This document shows positions 23,708-36,485 of a stretch of 64,000 bases of DNA, piece by piece. Positions within the stretch are counted from its first letter, which is position 1. Every line of letters starts with the position of its first letter. A program made the position numbers and the translations under genes. The notes under the pieces are model-generated. The model did no database searches. It had not been told where the DNA came from and worked only from the letters and a program-made list of their open reading frames with translations. This DNA comes from Hirudinaria manillensis (Eukaryota; Annelida; Clitellata; Hirudinida; Hirudinidae). The stretch lies in assembly GCA_034509925.1 (NCBI GenBank), contig CM067538.1, positions 5,480,278 through 5,544,277 of the forward strand. The letters run 5' to 3'.

Positions 23708-26700
23708 ATGAATGTGATTCTGCTGAAAAAATTTCAAATCCTAAACGATCACCCGAGTTTATAAACACGCCCAACTCTCTGGAACTTTGTGATTCACAAC
23801 TTCAAGAAGGTTGCAAATTAATAGTTCACATTTTAATTATTTTATAATGCTCGAATTTTCTACGCAACGATAATGAAAAATGAATTTATGTAGCGCCGCA
23901 AACGTGAAATTTGTGACACCTGCCAAAAAATCGTTAACTTATAAATAACGTAGAAACAAGAATAAATTCGAGGCTTAATTTCTTTAATGTTTAATTATTT
24001 TTGCAAATTCAAATGTAAACTTTAAAAATGTAAAAAAAAAACTGAATGTAAATCAGGCAAATGGTACAACCTCGGTGGAAAGATCACAGGGAGTTGCGTG
24101 GAATTCAACAGGTGCAGCACCTTTGCGGGAATTTGGTACCAAGGAAATTTTCCCACAGGTAACGGAAGCGTGAAATAACATCTGCAAAAAAAAACTTATA
24201 AATACCGACGCCTTTCGTCAGGAACCGAAATTGTCTCGGGAAGAGTTTGCGCAAAGATCGACAATTCAAGTTGCTGTGGTTGGAGTGGAACTATTAAAGT
24301 TAAAAAGTGTCGAGCAGGATTTGTATATCAGCTTGCAGTACCCCAAAAGTGTCCCATGTCATATTGTGTTGGGGAAACTTTCCCCTGCCCTCGGGACCAG
24401 GTGTATCACAGAAATACTGGAACGTGCTTAAGTAAGAATGTGAATTCCAATCAAAACTGCTTAATTTGTTTTATATATTTATTAACAATTCATTAACCCA
24501 ATCAGTTCTATTACATGCCTTATGATGATTTTAATAATGAATAAGTTGGACAGTTTAATTATCTTATTTTTAAATTTTCTTAAATTACTCAAACATAGAT
24601 ATTCCCCAGTTGGAAAAGCCAATCCTGAGCCATCCCTACATCTCTGCTTACAAATTTTATGGAACGTTCAATGCTACCATGTTCTCGGTTGACTGCCAAT
24701 TGAATTCAAATACAGTTGGTTCTGTCCCCGGTGCTAAACTCAAAGTTGAGGTGTCGTTCAAGATGAATGACCTGGAAGTAGCCAAGATTGTGAGTGATTA
24801 CCCAGTCAGTAAGGTAACTCTGGAAGAAACGTATCTTTATGGACAGATTGGAAAAACGGTTAATAAAAATATTTTCTTAACATTCTGAGCAGATGATCAA
24901 AAATATAGCTGGTATTGGTAATATATGTTTATAATATAATAATCGATTAATATATATTTCAATTGAAAACATAGTATCATTATATAAAAAATACATCAAG
25001 TAATCATTCATATGTATATCAATTTGCTAATGAAATCCCAGATGTAAGGCTTAACTTCTTAAGTCGTGATCAGTGAAATATCGGATTTGATGCTATTGAA
25101 CAAGGAATGCTATTGGACGTGGTTAACGTAATAGAATCTCATTAGAATGATAAAATATGTTTGATTGTCGACTCTTGAAATATCAATAACCCAATTACTG
25201 CAGCTCACTAGTGAAGCTCGGTTGTTTTACAAATACCACGATGGATCAGTTACGACAAAAACCGTAGCCGTAAAGAGTTCCGGATTTTTCTTTGGAATTG
25301 AGGCCATCGTACGTTCCATAAGTTATTGCTATAATTATTTATTATTATACATATTTTTTTAATTTTATAATTTACAATAATTATATTTTTTATGCCACAA
25401 ATTGTTTATCTCATCCCTTTTCCCATAATTCAATTTTCAATTCGCGATTTCTTCCAACAAGTGACCAAATTGCTAATCGCATACACATGTGGCAAGTTGA
25501 ACGTCGCTGAGGAATTATTAATTTTCCTCTCATTTTCAATTTAGGATTCGAGTGGGGTCGTCATGAAAGAAATTGTTTTGAATCAGGGAGTCACCAAAGA
25601 GATTTATTTTAGATCCACGTTTCCAATAACTTTTGGTCACTGCGTCAAGTCAGACAGGTGCCTCGTCCAGAAATACTTGTTTGTTACTGAAGCTATTAAA
25701 ATTGGTGTGAATCAAAACGAATGCCAAGTCCATTTTGATAATCCGTTCGGTATCTTGGTATCTAAGTCCTCCAATTCGATCAGAATTAAAGCCAAAATTA
25801 CTCTGGGAATTGAACATTCAAGAGATATGCTAGCCTTTAAGCCTTATTTTCACATCTTCAGTGGCACAATTTTCCAGGGATGTATTATTCCCCCAATTGT
25901 GGTTTGCAATTTATTCATATTTATAACTCACGTTTATAATTCATGCAATTATCAGACTATTCTAAGAGTAACATGAAACATTTTGTAACGTGGTAATAGT
26001 CGTTAAATTTTTCCCAATCTAAGCCATGCCTTAAAGACACGAAAAAATATTTATATAAAAAATACATTAGATATGCATGCACATAAATAAATGTATTGAA
26101 TGAATATTTAAACCTGCACGAACGTTAATGATTGATTCTTTTTCAATTCGAATTTTCAACCGGAAAAAGATGATCGTCAGGGAGACTTCAAAGCAACCCA
26201 CATGCCATTCAACAGGAGATCCGCATTTCTTGTCGTTCCAGTAAATAATTGAATTATTAATTATAAACAGTACATAATCGCTTACAAAATTAAAATGTTT
26301 CAGCGGCGTGGCTTTTAGTAATTACCAGGTTGGAGACTTCAACCTGTTGTCTTGCAGAGACAGAACTTTCCAGGTGACTTTTCTCATTTTTGACTTGAAT
26401 CTAAGACGTGAACCGTCTATCGTGAATCATTGTCTTAAAAGCAAATGACGTTTTTAGCCGAAATCACAGTCAAATTATTCCTCGATTATTTAGATTCAGG
26501 TTCGCCAAGTGTTTTGCTATCGTCGAATTTCTTGCAACTGTGGGATGATTGCCCGGGAAGGTTTGAATATTAATTTACTCGATCGAGATTTTAGTTAATG
26601 TTTGATTTTTAACTGACTTTGAAAGAAACAAAATTGGGAAAATAATTTTTTGCTATAAAAATGTTATCTTAAATTATATTAAAATAAAATAAACTCATTC

Positions 26701-28247
26701 ATTAAAAAGGGAATAATCTGATTGGAATCAATAGTTGCGATTACCGAAAGATTCCGTACATAATCCAGATGATGAGAGACAATGTCAACCCAACTGCTTC
26801 TATTAAAAAAATAAATGGGCAGTACCACGTAAGTTCTAAGATCAAGTAACTAACATTTCAAATGTCTTTAAAATTCCGAAGAAGGTATTTATCAATCATG
26901 ACAAAGAACTTATAGACCATGTTTCAACCCTTGAATTTTATATTAGCTTATAGAAATTATTAATAATTATTAGTAAATAGAGATTGTTTTCTGCAGATTA
27001 AATTTCCATCCGGAATCGCCATTAAAGTCGCCTTTTTTCACGAAGCTGCAAGGAAGGCAACATATTTGAACATTTACGTATCGGGTTTAAAACATGAAAT
27101 ATATGGAGGCATATGTTCAGCTACCACAAAGCCTGCGAACTTCAATGCTTACAGGTGGCGGCTTTAAGCTTTTAAAATGCATTCTACTCAACCTTTGGTT
27201 TCCAGGTCTCAAGTTGTAATTAATTCAATAATTTCAGGATAACTAAAGAGAACAGCTTCTTTAAAGGCTATTTGCCCCCTTGCGTGAACGAAGTTTATAA
27301 TTTCCCTCGGTGCAAATGCGCTGGTAAAGGCGGTAACAACGTATCGGTTGTATGCGAATTCAATCAAGGACAGCAAGATTTTGAAATGGTGAAATTTGAA
27401 AACATCTGCAACGTAAACAAGAGACGGAAGAGGAGTACAATGGATGTAGCTCATCATTTCGCAACCTCTTCCCAAGGACTTACCTTGGAAGACATCTTCA
27501 AAGACGTGGATCACATCAGAGATGATGAAGCCGTACGTGAATTAACAACCATAATTATAATTTAATTATCCGTTGTACAATTAGTACGGCCCCGCTTTTC
27601 AGTAAATCCGATTGTAGAAATTAATTTTATTAGCTCGGCAACACATTCACAAACTTGAGTCATCCGATTTCAGTTTACGTGATTACGTTTGATTGTAGCC
27701 TGGAGCATTTGAAGCCATGCCAGTAAATGAGGCACAAGGCCACTGCTCCAGAGTTTTGCAGAAGTCGCATTTTTTGAGCATATGTGCTCAGTTCCTTGGC
27801 GATAAACACCAAGTTATTGAAAATAACTGCTTATATGACGTCAAGGTATTTTAACTGTTTTCTAAAATTATATTTTGAATAATTTGTGTACGATTAAGTA
27901 AAATTAGGATTAAGATTTGACAAGTCACATTGCTAAATCAAGCTAAACATTACCAGTATTCTTTAAGTTCAAGAAAATGTTGTAATGTTCCTTAAGTTCC
28001 TTAAATCATCTTTTCTAAATAATTCACGAAGCTGTCTGGGAACGCCGCAATCGCTGCAACTTACCTCGACATTTACGAAGATGTTTGCAGGACAACAATA
28101 GCCAAAGAAGTGTCAATCGTGGACGGTGAAAAGTCTCCAGAAAGTAAAGATATCGCTGCTATGTTAGATGAAATGGACTCCAACTATGCTGAAAGACAGC
28201 TTCATTGTGACAAACCTTGGGAAGGCCCTATCATAGGTCCTGGTTGA
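23708..28247 (+). CDS. D8C-VWD-C8 module, tandem copy 3 (furin-like site in linker)
   Basis: The third intact module begins at a phase-1 acceptor (23707) and ends at a stop at 28245. The domain order is as in the other copies: D8C (about 24056-24432), middle exons (24600-25973), VWD (about 26170-27160), Cys-rich/C8-like (27237-28247). It shares with copy 2 the changes in the D8C and following exons. Its private changes are concentrated in the 3' half: the linker after ICNVN reads KRRKRSTMD, a basic cluster matching the R-X-K/R-R furin consensus (codons 27419-27433), and the last exon has several substitutions (NAAIAATYLDI, DEMDSNY). AATAAA follows the stop at 28272. It has no leader exon of its own. 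Function unknown. Confidence 0.7.
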
Positions 28248-28359
28248 AAATTATTTTAACTGCTTTTTTTAAATAAACATTATTATCTGTCATTATTACT
28301 ATATATTAATATATAATTATTATCATAAGTTATTAATATTGCATAATATTTCCATTTAG

Positions 28360-28466
28360 ATTCGTTAATTCAAGCGTTGCTCAAGAAATTGAAGACGTCT
28401 CACGTTCTCATTTTCTCTGGAACAATTTTGGTAGCAGGGAGCGTACTCACGGGCCTTCTGCATTGA
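28360..28466 (+). CDS. Orphan terminal exon with a C-terminal membrane-like segment
   Basis: After copy 3, a TTTAG acceptor (28355-28359) opens a phase-1 frame of 34 codons ending in TGA at 28464. It encodes a short basic stretch (KKLKT) followed by about 20 hydrophobic residues (HVLIFSGTILVAGSVLTGLL) at the extreme C-terminus, as in a tail membrane anchor or GPI-type signal. Phase 1 is the same phase at which each module starts, so this exon could replace a further module. It has no counterpart after copies 1 or 2. A second reading frame (phase 2) is also open here, so the call is tentative. Confidence 0.4.
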
Positions 28467-29559
28467 AGCGATCAGAATTTGGAAACGCTATGGACTTGAA
28501 AATTATAAACATCATTCCCATTAATCGGAGATGGATAAATAAATTAAATAATTATGAACAAATAAATCGGATTTGATCAACTTTCGTCTCTTCGGTTTTC
28601 CGCAATTGGGATCACGGTTATAGGGATAGTGGAGCGCCAGAGAACATTATCTACATACGTATATGCATGTAGAGATAAATTTGAAATAACAATGTTCCAT
28701 GCGGTTATTGAGAACAAAGATGTAGTTTAGTTCGTAAGGCATTAATGATGGTCTTATCCAGTTCTAAATTAGAACAAAAAGCATTTCTTCAACTGGCACT
28801 GAATTGTAATAAATATATTCTTGCCAGCTGGGAGTATCCTCTATGTCTTTTCAACTTCGCTTCCAAAAGGCAGTGGATTTTTTCCTCTGCTTGGTCAGTC
28901 TTTTACAAGCTCAAAATAAGTTTCTACAACAAAGGCTGTACTGGATTGGAGTATCTGGCCTAAAAGATGAAATTTGCCGAAACCTATATCAGTGTGACAC
29001 CATCCTTAGAAAGTTATGAATATATTGCATTGAATCTCCTGTAAAATCAGTCGCGACTTAGAATTTAAAAATCGGCTTAGATTCAAATCGGCTGGCTCGG
29101 ATCGGAGGCTCCAGATTTACTCCCATACCATCAAGTCGTTACTAAACTATGTGTCAGACGTCTGATCAATTTCATGATTATAAAATGTTGCAAATCTTAA
29201 ATATTCTTTGGATAGTCATTTTATCATGATTGCGGCAACTGCTGGGGTCTCTGCAGCGAAATGTGCATAAGTCAGATTTAAGTGACAGGCTTTTCCAGTT
29301 GTATATATCTGCTAAATAATATTGAAATTAGTTATGTTAGGAAATAGACTGTAGTTAGCAATACGATCATTCGATATACTATGTAACGAATCACCGCTTG
29401 TCCAATAAATCTTTTATCGCCATCTTTGTTGTAGTTTTGAAAAGATTCGTGATTCTTGCATAGTGTCATGATCGGCTATCGTGTTGCCGTATATACTTGT
29501 TTTGGTCCGTCTGCTTATTAGTTTTGTGGGAGAAGAAAGTTAAATTATTTTTTAGTTTG
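28467..29559. other. Intergenic, upstream of the CTD phosphatase gene
   Basis: No convincing coding sequence. A 72-codon frame at 28745-28963 lacks domain signals and good splice context. The approximately 500 bases before 29560 probably include the promoter and 5' UTR of the phosphatase gene, but I see no TATA box or other defined element. Confidence 0.4.
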
Positions 29560-32500
29560 ATGGACGCACAGTCCATCATAACTCAGGCAAGTCGTGATGA
29601 GGACGTCAGTTCGGCCTCATGTCTCGATAAAGGTTGGATTTAATTTAATCTTTAAGTCTCGGATGATGTCTTGTTTTTGCTTTAGACCGTTTCGTTGCTT
29701 TGTTCGAGTCACTTTGTTGCAATATAAAATCCTTGCAGAGCAGAAATGAGCTGTTTTGGTTACTTTAGCTGTTGGTTTAGACTTCTAATAAATGGAGACA
29801 GGCCCTAAATTGTTTTCTGAGCTTCTCGAGTGTTTTGTTTGTTTTATAAAATAAAATGGTAAATATTACTTTTATTTAAGCTTTGTAACAACTTTTTGAT
29901 TGGGTTTTTTGGCTAAGTTTTTATTAAATGTTAACAGTAGAAGAAATAACAAGAAAAGAAGTATTTTAAAATCTAATATTTTATGTTAACCATTCTGATA
30001 TTATCTTTCATGGAAGGTCTGTAAAAACTCTAAATTATTTAATCTTCTTTCATAATCATCCTTTTGACTAAATATTTACTGATATGATAGAAAATCTCTA
30101 ATTATTTTGGGTCATAATGAGAGTTGGTGAGAGTTCCAATTATAAAAATCAAATTAAGTCAAAACTGCACATAATATTGACCTTGCTATGATCCCTTATT
30201 GCTGAAGGAGAACTTAAGCTTATAAATTTATATGTGCATCTTCATGTTTCATAAATTTGGTCTTTGGAGTGATGCTTATTTTTCACTAGAGCTGTAAAAT
30301 TAAATGATTAAGTAAATTAAAAAGAATAATTAATTAATTAAGCAGCATTAATTATTGCTAGTTAGGTATAAATATATGGGTGTTCAAGTCCTTAGTGGTC
30401 TAAGACTTTACTTAATTTTATTTTTTATTATTAATAAATTAATTAGTTTTTTTTAATTATTTTTGGAATTTCACAGCCAGTAGCATCTTTTTCAATTATC
30501 CAATATGAGGTTCCAGTCTACATGCTTAGGAGGAAATCTTGATTGCTATGATTTGAACAGACCATAAAATGAGTCTGGCATCTTAAATTAAAGTAAAACT
30601 AATAAATTTATCTGAAGAAAAAAATATGAATGTGTTAAAAGAATACCATACTTTTTGTCTAAGTTGTCTTTGTATCTTGTCCCTCAAGGGGATAGAATTT
30701 TTAATGATAATGTTAAAGGAAGTCATCATTGGAATTATATTTTTATTTATTTATTCATTTTTTTAGTTATTTTATTTGCCCATTGGAGATTAAAAATAAC
30801 AAACCAGATTAATGCAAATTTTGAGGAATAATCTTTTGATTCATATCACTTAAGACTTAAATTCTTTGGAATACTCTCGTAGGCATGCCACGTCTGACAC
30901 AGCTTTCAGTTGTTTTTCTACATTTGAGCTGATAAAATGATCAATTCTGTGTTTATTTATTTATTTCTCAATCCTTTGCATGCTCAGAGAATTTTTATAA
31001 TCAAGGTTTTTATTAAGATTTATGATTACAAAAAAAAACTGGCTGCATGGTAGATGAACAGCTATGTAGAGGCTCTGACTGGGTCATTTTCCTAATCTCA
31101 TCACTAGATGTTGTATTGAAAGTAATTCTCCATCCATTTCCATTGGATGACTGCCACTTGACCCAGTTTGTCCGATATGTAGATGGATGGATGGATGATG
31201 ATGATGATGTCCATTCAGAATTCCTGGAGAGCTCCTTTTTTCCTCACTCATTAATTCAAAGCTCCTCTTGCTATTTTGTGTGGCTGATGAAGATTATTAT
31301 GCTGTAGAAAAATCACTTGGAGCACTTGCTCTTTCAAATGAAGCATATTTTACAATTAGCATTCAGATATTTGTAATTTCATTATTGATTATTTAACTTA
31401 ATTGTTGGAACCAACAATGACCTGTTGCCAGCAATGAGTTCTTTTGAGACTAATGCTTCTCCAAATGTTTAAAGGTTTATTATCATTGCTTTGGTCTGAT
31501 CGCTATATTTGTTTGTATAGATTGTAGGAATTTCAGAATTTCACTCTATGTCTTATTCCTTAGATCAGAATTGCTTTGCTTGCATTTTGTACGATTCTTC
31601 AAATCAGGAAGTTTTGTAGCTGCATTCATTCTATTCAGACTATGGATGTTCATTTGTTATTATGATTCAGAACTGGCTGAACTCAGTGTTGTGCTGAAGT
31701 GTTGAGTGATTTTAACAACAACAACAATAATTGTTGATTGTTGTTTGTTGCCTGCAATTCATCCTCCAATTAAGATTCATCTTTTTAAGTCACTTGGTTC
31801 AGTTAAAGTACTTTCACGACTAAATCGTTATCTGGAACCGTTCCATGTCACCATTGACTAAATCTTATTTATTTATTTATTTACTTAATTATTGTTTTAA
31901 AATTAATTCATTCATTCATTTTGATCAATTGTAGTTCCAGAAACGAAGAGCAGCCACAGATCCGGAAGCCTGCTCAGCAGACTCTTTTGTTGCTTCCGGC
32001 CTCCAATCACCCAGTCGATATCCTCTGCACCCCCCTCAACACAGGAGGAGGAAAGCAGGAGGCCCAGGGTCCAGGCTCACACGGTCCGTTGACTTTGTGT
32101 ATTTGATATGCAATGCTGCACTCAATATATATATATTATTTATTTATTTATTTAGTATTGTGATGTTAATGTTTATTATTATTGTTGCTATATAAGAGTT
32201 ATGAAGGATTAATTGATTGTGCTAATTAAATGTTCTTGTGGAGTGATGCTGCCAGCACATGGTTGAAATGCCTGTTGGTTGCTTTATGAATGTTATCGTT
32301 TCATAGCTGCTGTTGGCTGCTTATTACCCATTGGGAATGAAATCATAATTAAATTGAACCAAAATTATCATATTTTGAATTTATTCTATTAACTCATAAT
32401 AAGCCATTATTATAATTGCTATTATCATCATCATCACATTATCTTCTGTGTTTTTAGTTATCAGTTCTATTTTTGATTGTCATTTTTGAGTGTCAGCTGG

Positions 32501-35500
32501 ATCCTTCATTGCCAAACTCAGCCATGATGTATGCATAGGACACTCAAAACATGCCCTCATACCATACAAACCCCTGTGGCAGAGTATTCTCTGATTTAGA
32601 TGTTAAATATCACTGAGGTTAAATCAAGTTGTTGCATATTCAAAGAGAATTAATTTATTCTTTAAATTAAATTGTATCTATTGACATTCATGATTGACTG
32701 AAAGAGAGGCACATCATTATTGGCTGTGCTCAACATCATCTTCAATGTCTCAGTGCTCTCAAACTACTTTTCACTATTTGCACTGGCTTGCCATAGAGAA
32801 TATGCAAATTAGATCAACCATTTTGTGCTTGCTCAGATCAATGTTGAACAAAACTGTTGTCCTTCTGAACCGACTTGGCATAATTTTGTGAAATTTTTGT
32901 GTACCTTGGATAGATCTCGAATTGTCAAGGTGGACGGACAGACGGGATGTGTCTTTGTGTGGAATGAATGATATACAGAATTTTCTCACACAGTTTGGAA
33001 TTCAGGCATCATAAATTACTCACTGGCATGTAGATTTTTGTCATTGTCATTAACCTCCATTATTAGTTGGGGAAATTTGTGGTTAATGAATTAATGACAT
33101 TAGTAATAATAACAATAATAATAAAAACTTAAAATATCTAAATGATTGTGCTAATTAAATGTGCACCGTAGTTCTTAAGTAATTTGTCTATAAGTTTATG
33201 CCCTTATAATTAATATTCAGAAGATTTATATTCAAGAGACAAGTAGAGTAGTTAGTAAATGGTTTGTTAAACCAACACTTGTCTGAAATCCTAGCAGCCA
33301 CAACAGCTCATTTACCCATCCATCAGTCTATCCACAAGCCCATTCCTCCACTCAATGTTTATCTACCTAGATGATTACAAATGATGAACATTTCTTCTGA
33401 GTTTTGGCATTTCATGCAGGTGCTCCAATCAATCTAACCAAGGTGGTCCTGGAAGTCTTTGGTTATTAATTGGCCTGCATTCAGTTACACTCAGAACTGC
33501 ATTAAGCTTTTATCTTGGTTATATCAAAATAATGAAATAGTTTTTTTTTAATTGTATTTATGTGTGTATATGTGTTGAATCTAAACTGAGTATCAGTCTA
33601 GTAATGAGTAAAGATAGACTCAGCTGGAAGCTGCTATTGCTAACTAATCATTTGCCTTTGCAACGTCCATCCGCATCTTTGAAGGCCTTGAAATCTCGTG
33701 CAGTTTGAATTAAAAATCATTTGAAATTAATTTTGAGAGTAATTTTGGAGTTATTTAATTATTTATTCTGATGAACATTGCATGTTTTGTTTGTTGTTTT
33801 GTTTGCAGAACTATCTGCTGAAGCCAGTATCGGAAAAGTACAAGGACAAAAAGTGTGTAGTCATTGATTTGGACGAGACACTGGTTCATAGCTCCTTCCA
33901 GGTTAAGATTTGTTTGTTTTTTATAAATTTTTTTGTTATAAGTTCTCAAAAATGACATTTTACTCTTAAGATGATACCATTTCATATGAAGATTAAAATT
34001 GATTGATTAATTTCACGATTATTATTATTATTACTATTACTATTAAAATTATTTAAACATATATTGTATGCTTATGAGGGCTTGTTATTTTTAACATTAA
34101 AACTAGGCATCATTCCTCTCTTTCTGAGGCTGTTAAGAAGATAGTAGCATGTGTGTATGTGTGTGTGCGTGCATGTGTGTGTGCATGTGTGTGCGTGCGT
34201 GCGTGTGTGAACACGTGTTTGGTGTTTGTTATTAGAAGCATCCAATGGTGTTTCATAACATTGGATGTTGTTGCTAAGATGGCTAGAAATAGCAACCCTC
34301 CTCAGTGGATGTCAACATCATCGTCGTCGTCGTCATCAATGCCAATGAATTAACTGTTTGCTTCATCATTAACTAAATTATTTATATTATTAATTAATAA
34401 AAAACTTTATTATTGGTGATAATTGGAATTTAAAAATAGTGATAAAATTGGGACTGTGATTGCAAATTAAATCAACAACATTTTTTTTTATTTCTTCACA
34501 CAGCCAGTCAAGAATGCAGACTTTATCATACCCGTAGAGATAGATGGAACCATACATCAGGTAATCATCATTATCATAATCTCAAGTTAACATCATCATC
34601 ATCATCATCGCTTCCATTAAAGGTTATCACTGCCTCAATTCAGTGAATCACCTTGTCACTAGGGCATATTATCTTTTGTTTTATTTGACTGTTACCAAGA
34701 GCATAGGGTAGGCTGGTGTTTTGGTTCTGATTTTTTTTTTGTGGCTGTTTATGATTATCAGGTGATAGGTCATAGGGCCGGTGAGAACCGAGAGTAGACA
34801 TTTTTGTTTTTTGGAATGCTTAGGTCTAGGTCAGACTAAAGTAGGATGCAAAAAGAATGCTCCTTGAGTTGCTCTGGAATGATGATATCAGAAGTCAATT
34901 GGTTCTAAAAAAAATTCCCGATCTATTTAGTTTTTTATTTATTTATATTTTTTGAGATTCCATCAGACCATCATAGATCTTCTCTTTATCATCAATCATG
35001 CTTATTACTAGTTGGGACTTTTCTGTCAGCATAATTTCAGTTAATTAATTATTCATGAATGTACACCATATTATGCATGCATAATGAACCAGGGTCTCTC
35101 TTGTTTATCAGATTTCAACATTAGATGCACCAGCTTTTTTTTTTAATTTTTTAATTTTTCCATTTCATATTACAATGAAGCTGTACTGGTTTATGTCAAG
35201 CTGTACTGGTGTACTAAGTCATTGATTGTAGGTTCAAATTCTGCAAACTAGTCTTTGCTATTGACATGCATAAATTAATTAATTTCCTCCAATGTAATTT
35301 GCCATTTTTGATTTCAGGTCTACGTCCTGAAGAGGCCTTACGTAGAGGAGTTTCTGAGGAAAATGGGAGAAATGTTTGAGTGCGTTCTGTTCACTGCAAG
35401 CCTTGGCAAGGTGAGTTGGGAGGTGAAATCCCTCTCCTATAGACAAGAATGTGTTCGTCAGACTTGTTAGATTTCTTTCCCCCATTTTTTTTTAAATATC

Positions 35501-36450
35501 GGTTTTGCTTTTTGCACTCCTCCGTTTATCTGTTCGGTCTATCTTGGGTGTTGGAAAGTTTTTCTGTCTTCAATTGTCTAATGATTGATTGCCATTTTAT
35601 TTATTTTTTTTTTAATCCTCCTTAAATACCTACACCTCCATGGACAATGATGATGTGTAGCCTGAAAATCTCATTAAATGCCTATGACATAATCGTCAGC
35701 ACCATCATCTTCATCGTCATCATCATTATCATTATCATCATTGCCTTCATCAGCAACAACCTGTTGAAATAAAAAACAGGCAACATCTTTCTATACTCCT
35801 CAATTTCCCGCCTTTACATCTTCACCAGCTGCCCAAAGCAGACGACTATTTTGATTTCATTTTTGGGCTTTGAATGCCTGAAATATTTTATTTTTGTTTT
35901 ATTTTATCGGACCAACGTTTGATCAGCTTGCACTCCCAATGAGTGCTTGGGTTGGAGTTTGGGTAGGGTTGGGTTGTGAAGAGCATCAATCGATGATAAA
36001 GATACCTTCTCCTTCACTTATTCACATGTTTTTCTTTTCTTTATTTTTTATTTTTATTTATTTTTTTGTTTAAACATTTAAACACACGTCCTGCAAAAAC
36101 CGGAGAGACAATCTGCCAAACGAATTCATCTCGAAACGCGTGAATATTCATGACAGTCGATCGAACGAATCACGGCTTTAAAACACTCATCGGTTTTCTA
36201 TTTTATGTTAATTTCAAATTACTCGATTGTCAAATCAAAAGGAGTCGTTCTTGATGATCGATCAAAGAAGTTTAAAAACGGAGATAATTTTGGAGAGAAT
36301 TTGTAAATTGTCGGAGGTCGGGTAGTGTCAGATCCTCTTCGGTCTCGCTCCGTCACTCACGACTCGTTTTGTAGTCGGTCTTTTTTTAAGACTTGTAAAT
36401 TGATTTCGTTTTAAGCTTTTCATGTCAAACTTTAGTTTATTTTTAATCAT

Positions 36451-36485
<35 letters not shown>

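Larger units (their letters stand above)
14205..28340 (+). repeat. Three-copy direct tandem repeat of about 4.7 kb
   Basis: The sequence from about 14205 repeats from about 18888 and again from about 23618, ending near 28335. Equivalent module exon starts lie at 14294, 18978 and 23708, giving periods of 4684 and 4730 bases. Introns are nearly as similar as exons, which points to recent duplication or homogenisation. The shared differences I compared group copies 2 and 3 against copy 1, for example the extra codons in the last exon and residues in the fourth and fifth exons. Copy 2 has a private AT-rich insertion near 20210-20300 and a private deletion near 23270. Confidence 0.95.

Noticed and set aside
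28745-28963. 72-codon frame after the tandem array
   Set aside because: No domain, no matching splice phase and AT-rich context; most likely chance.
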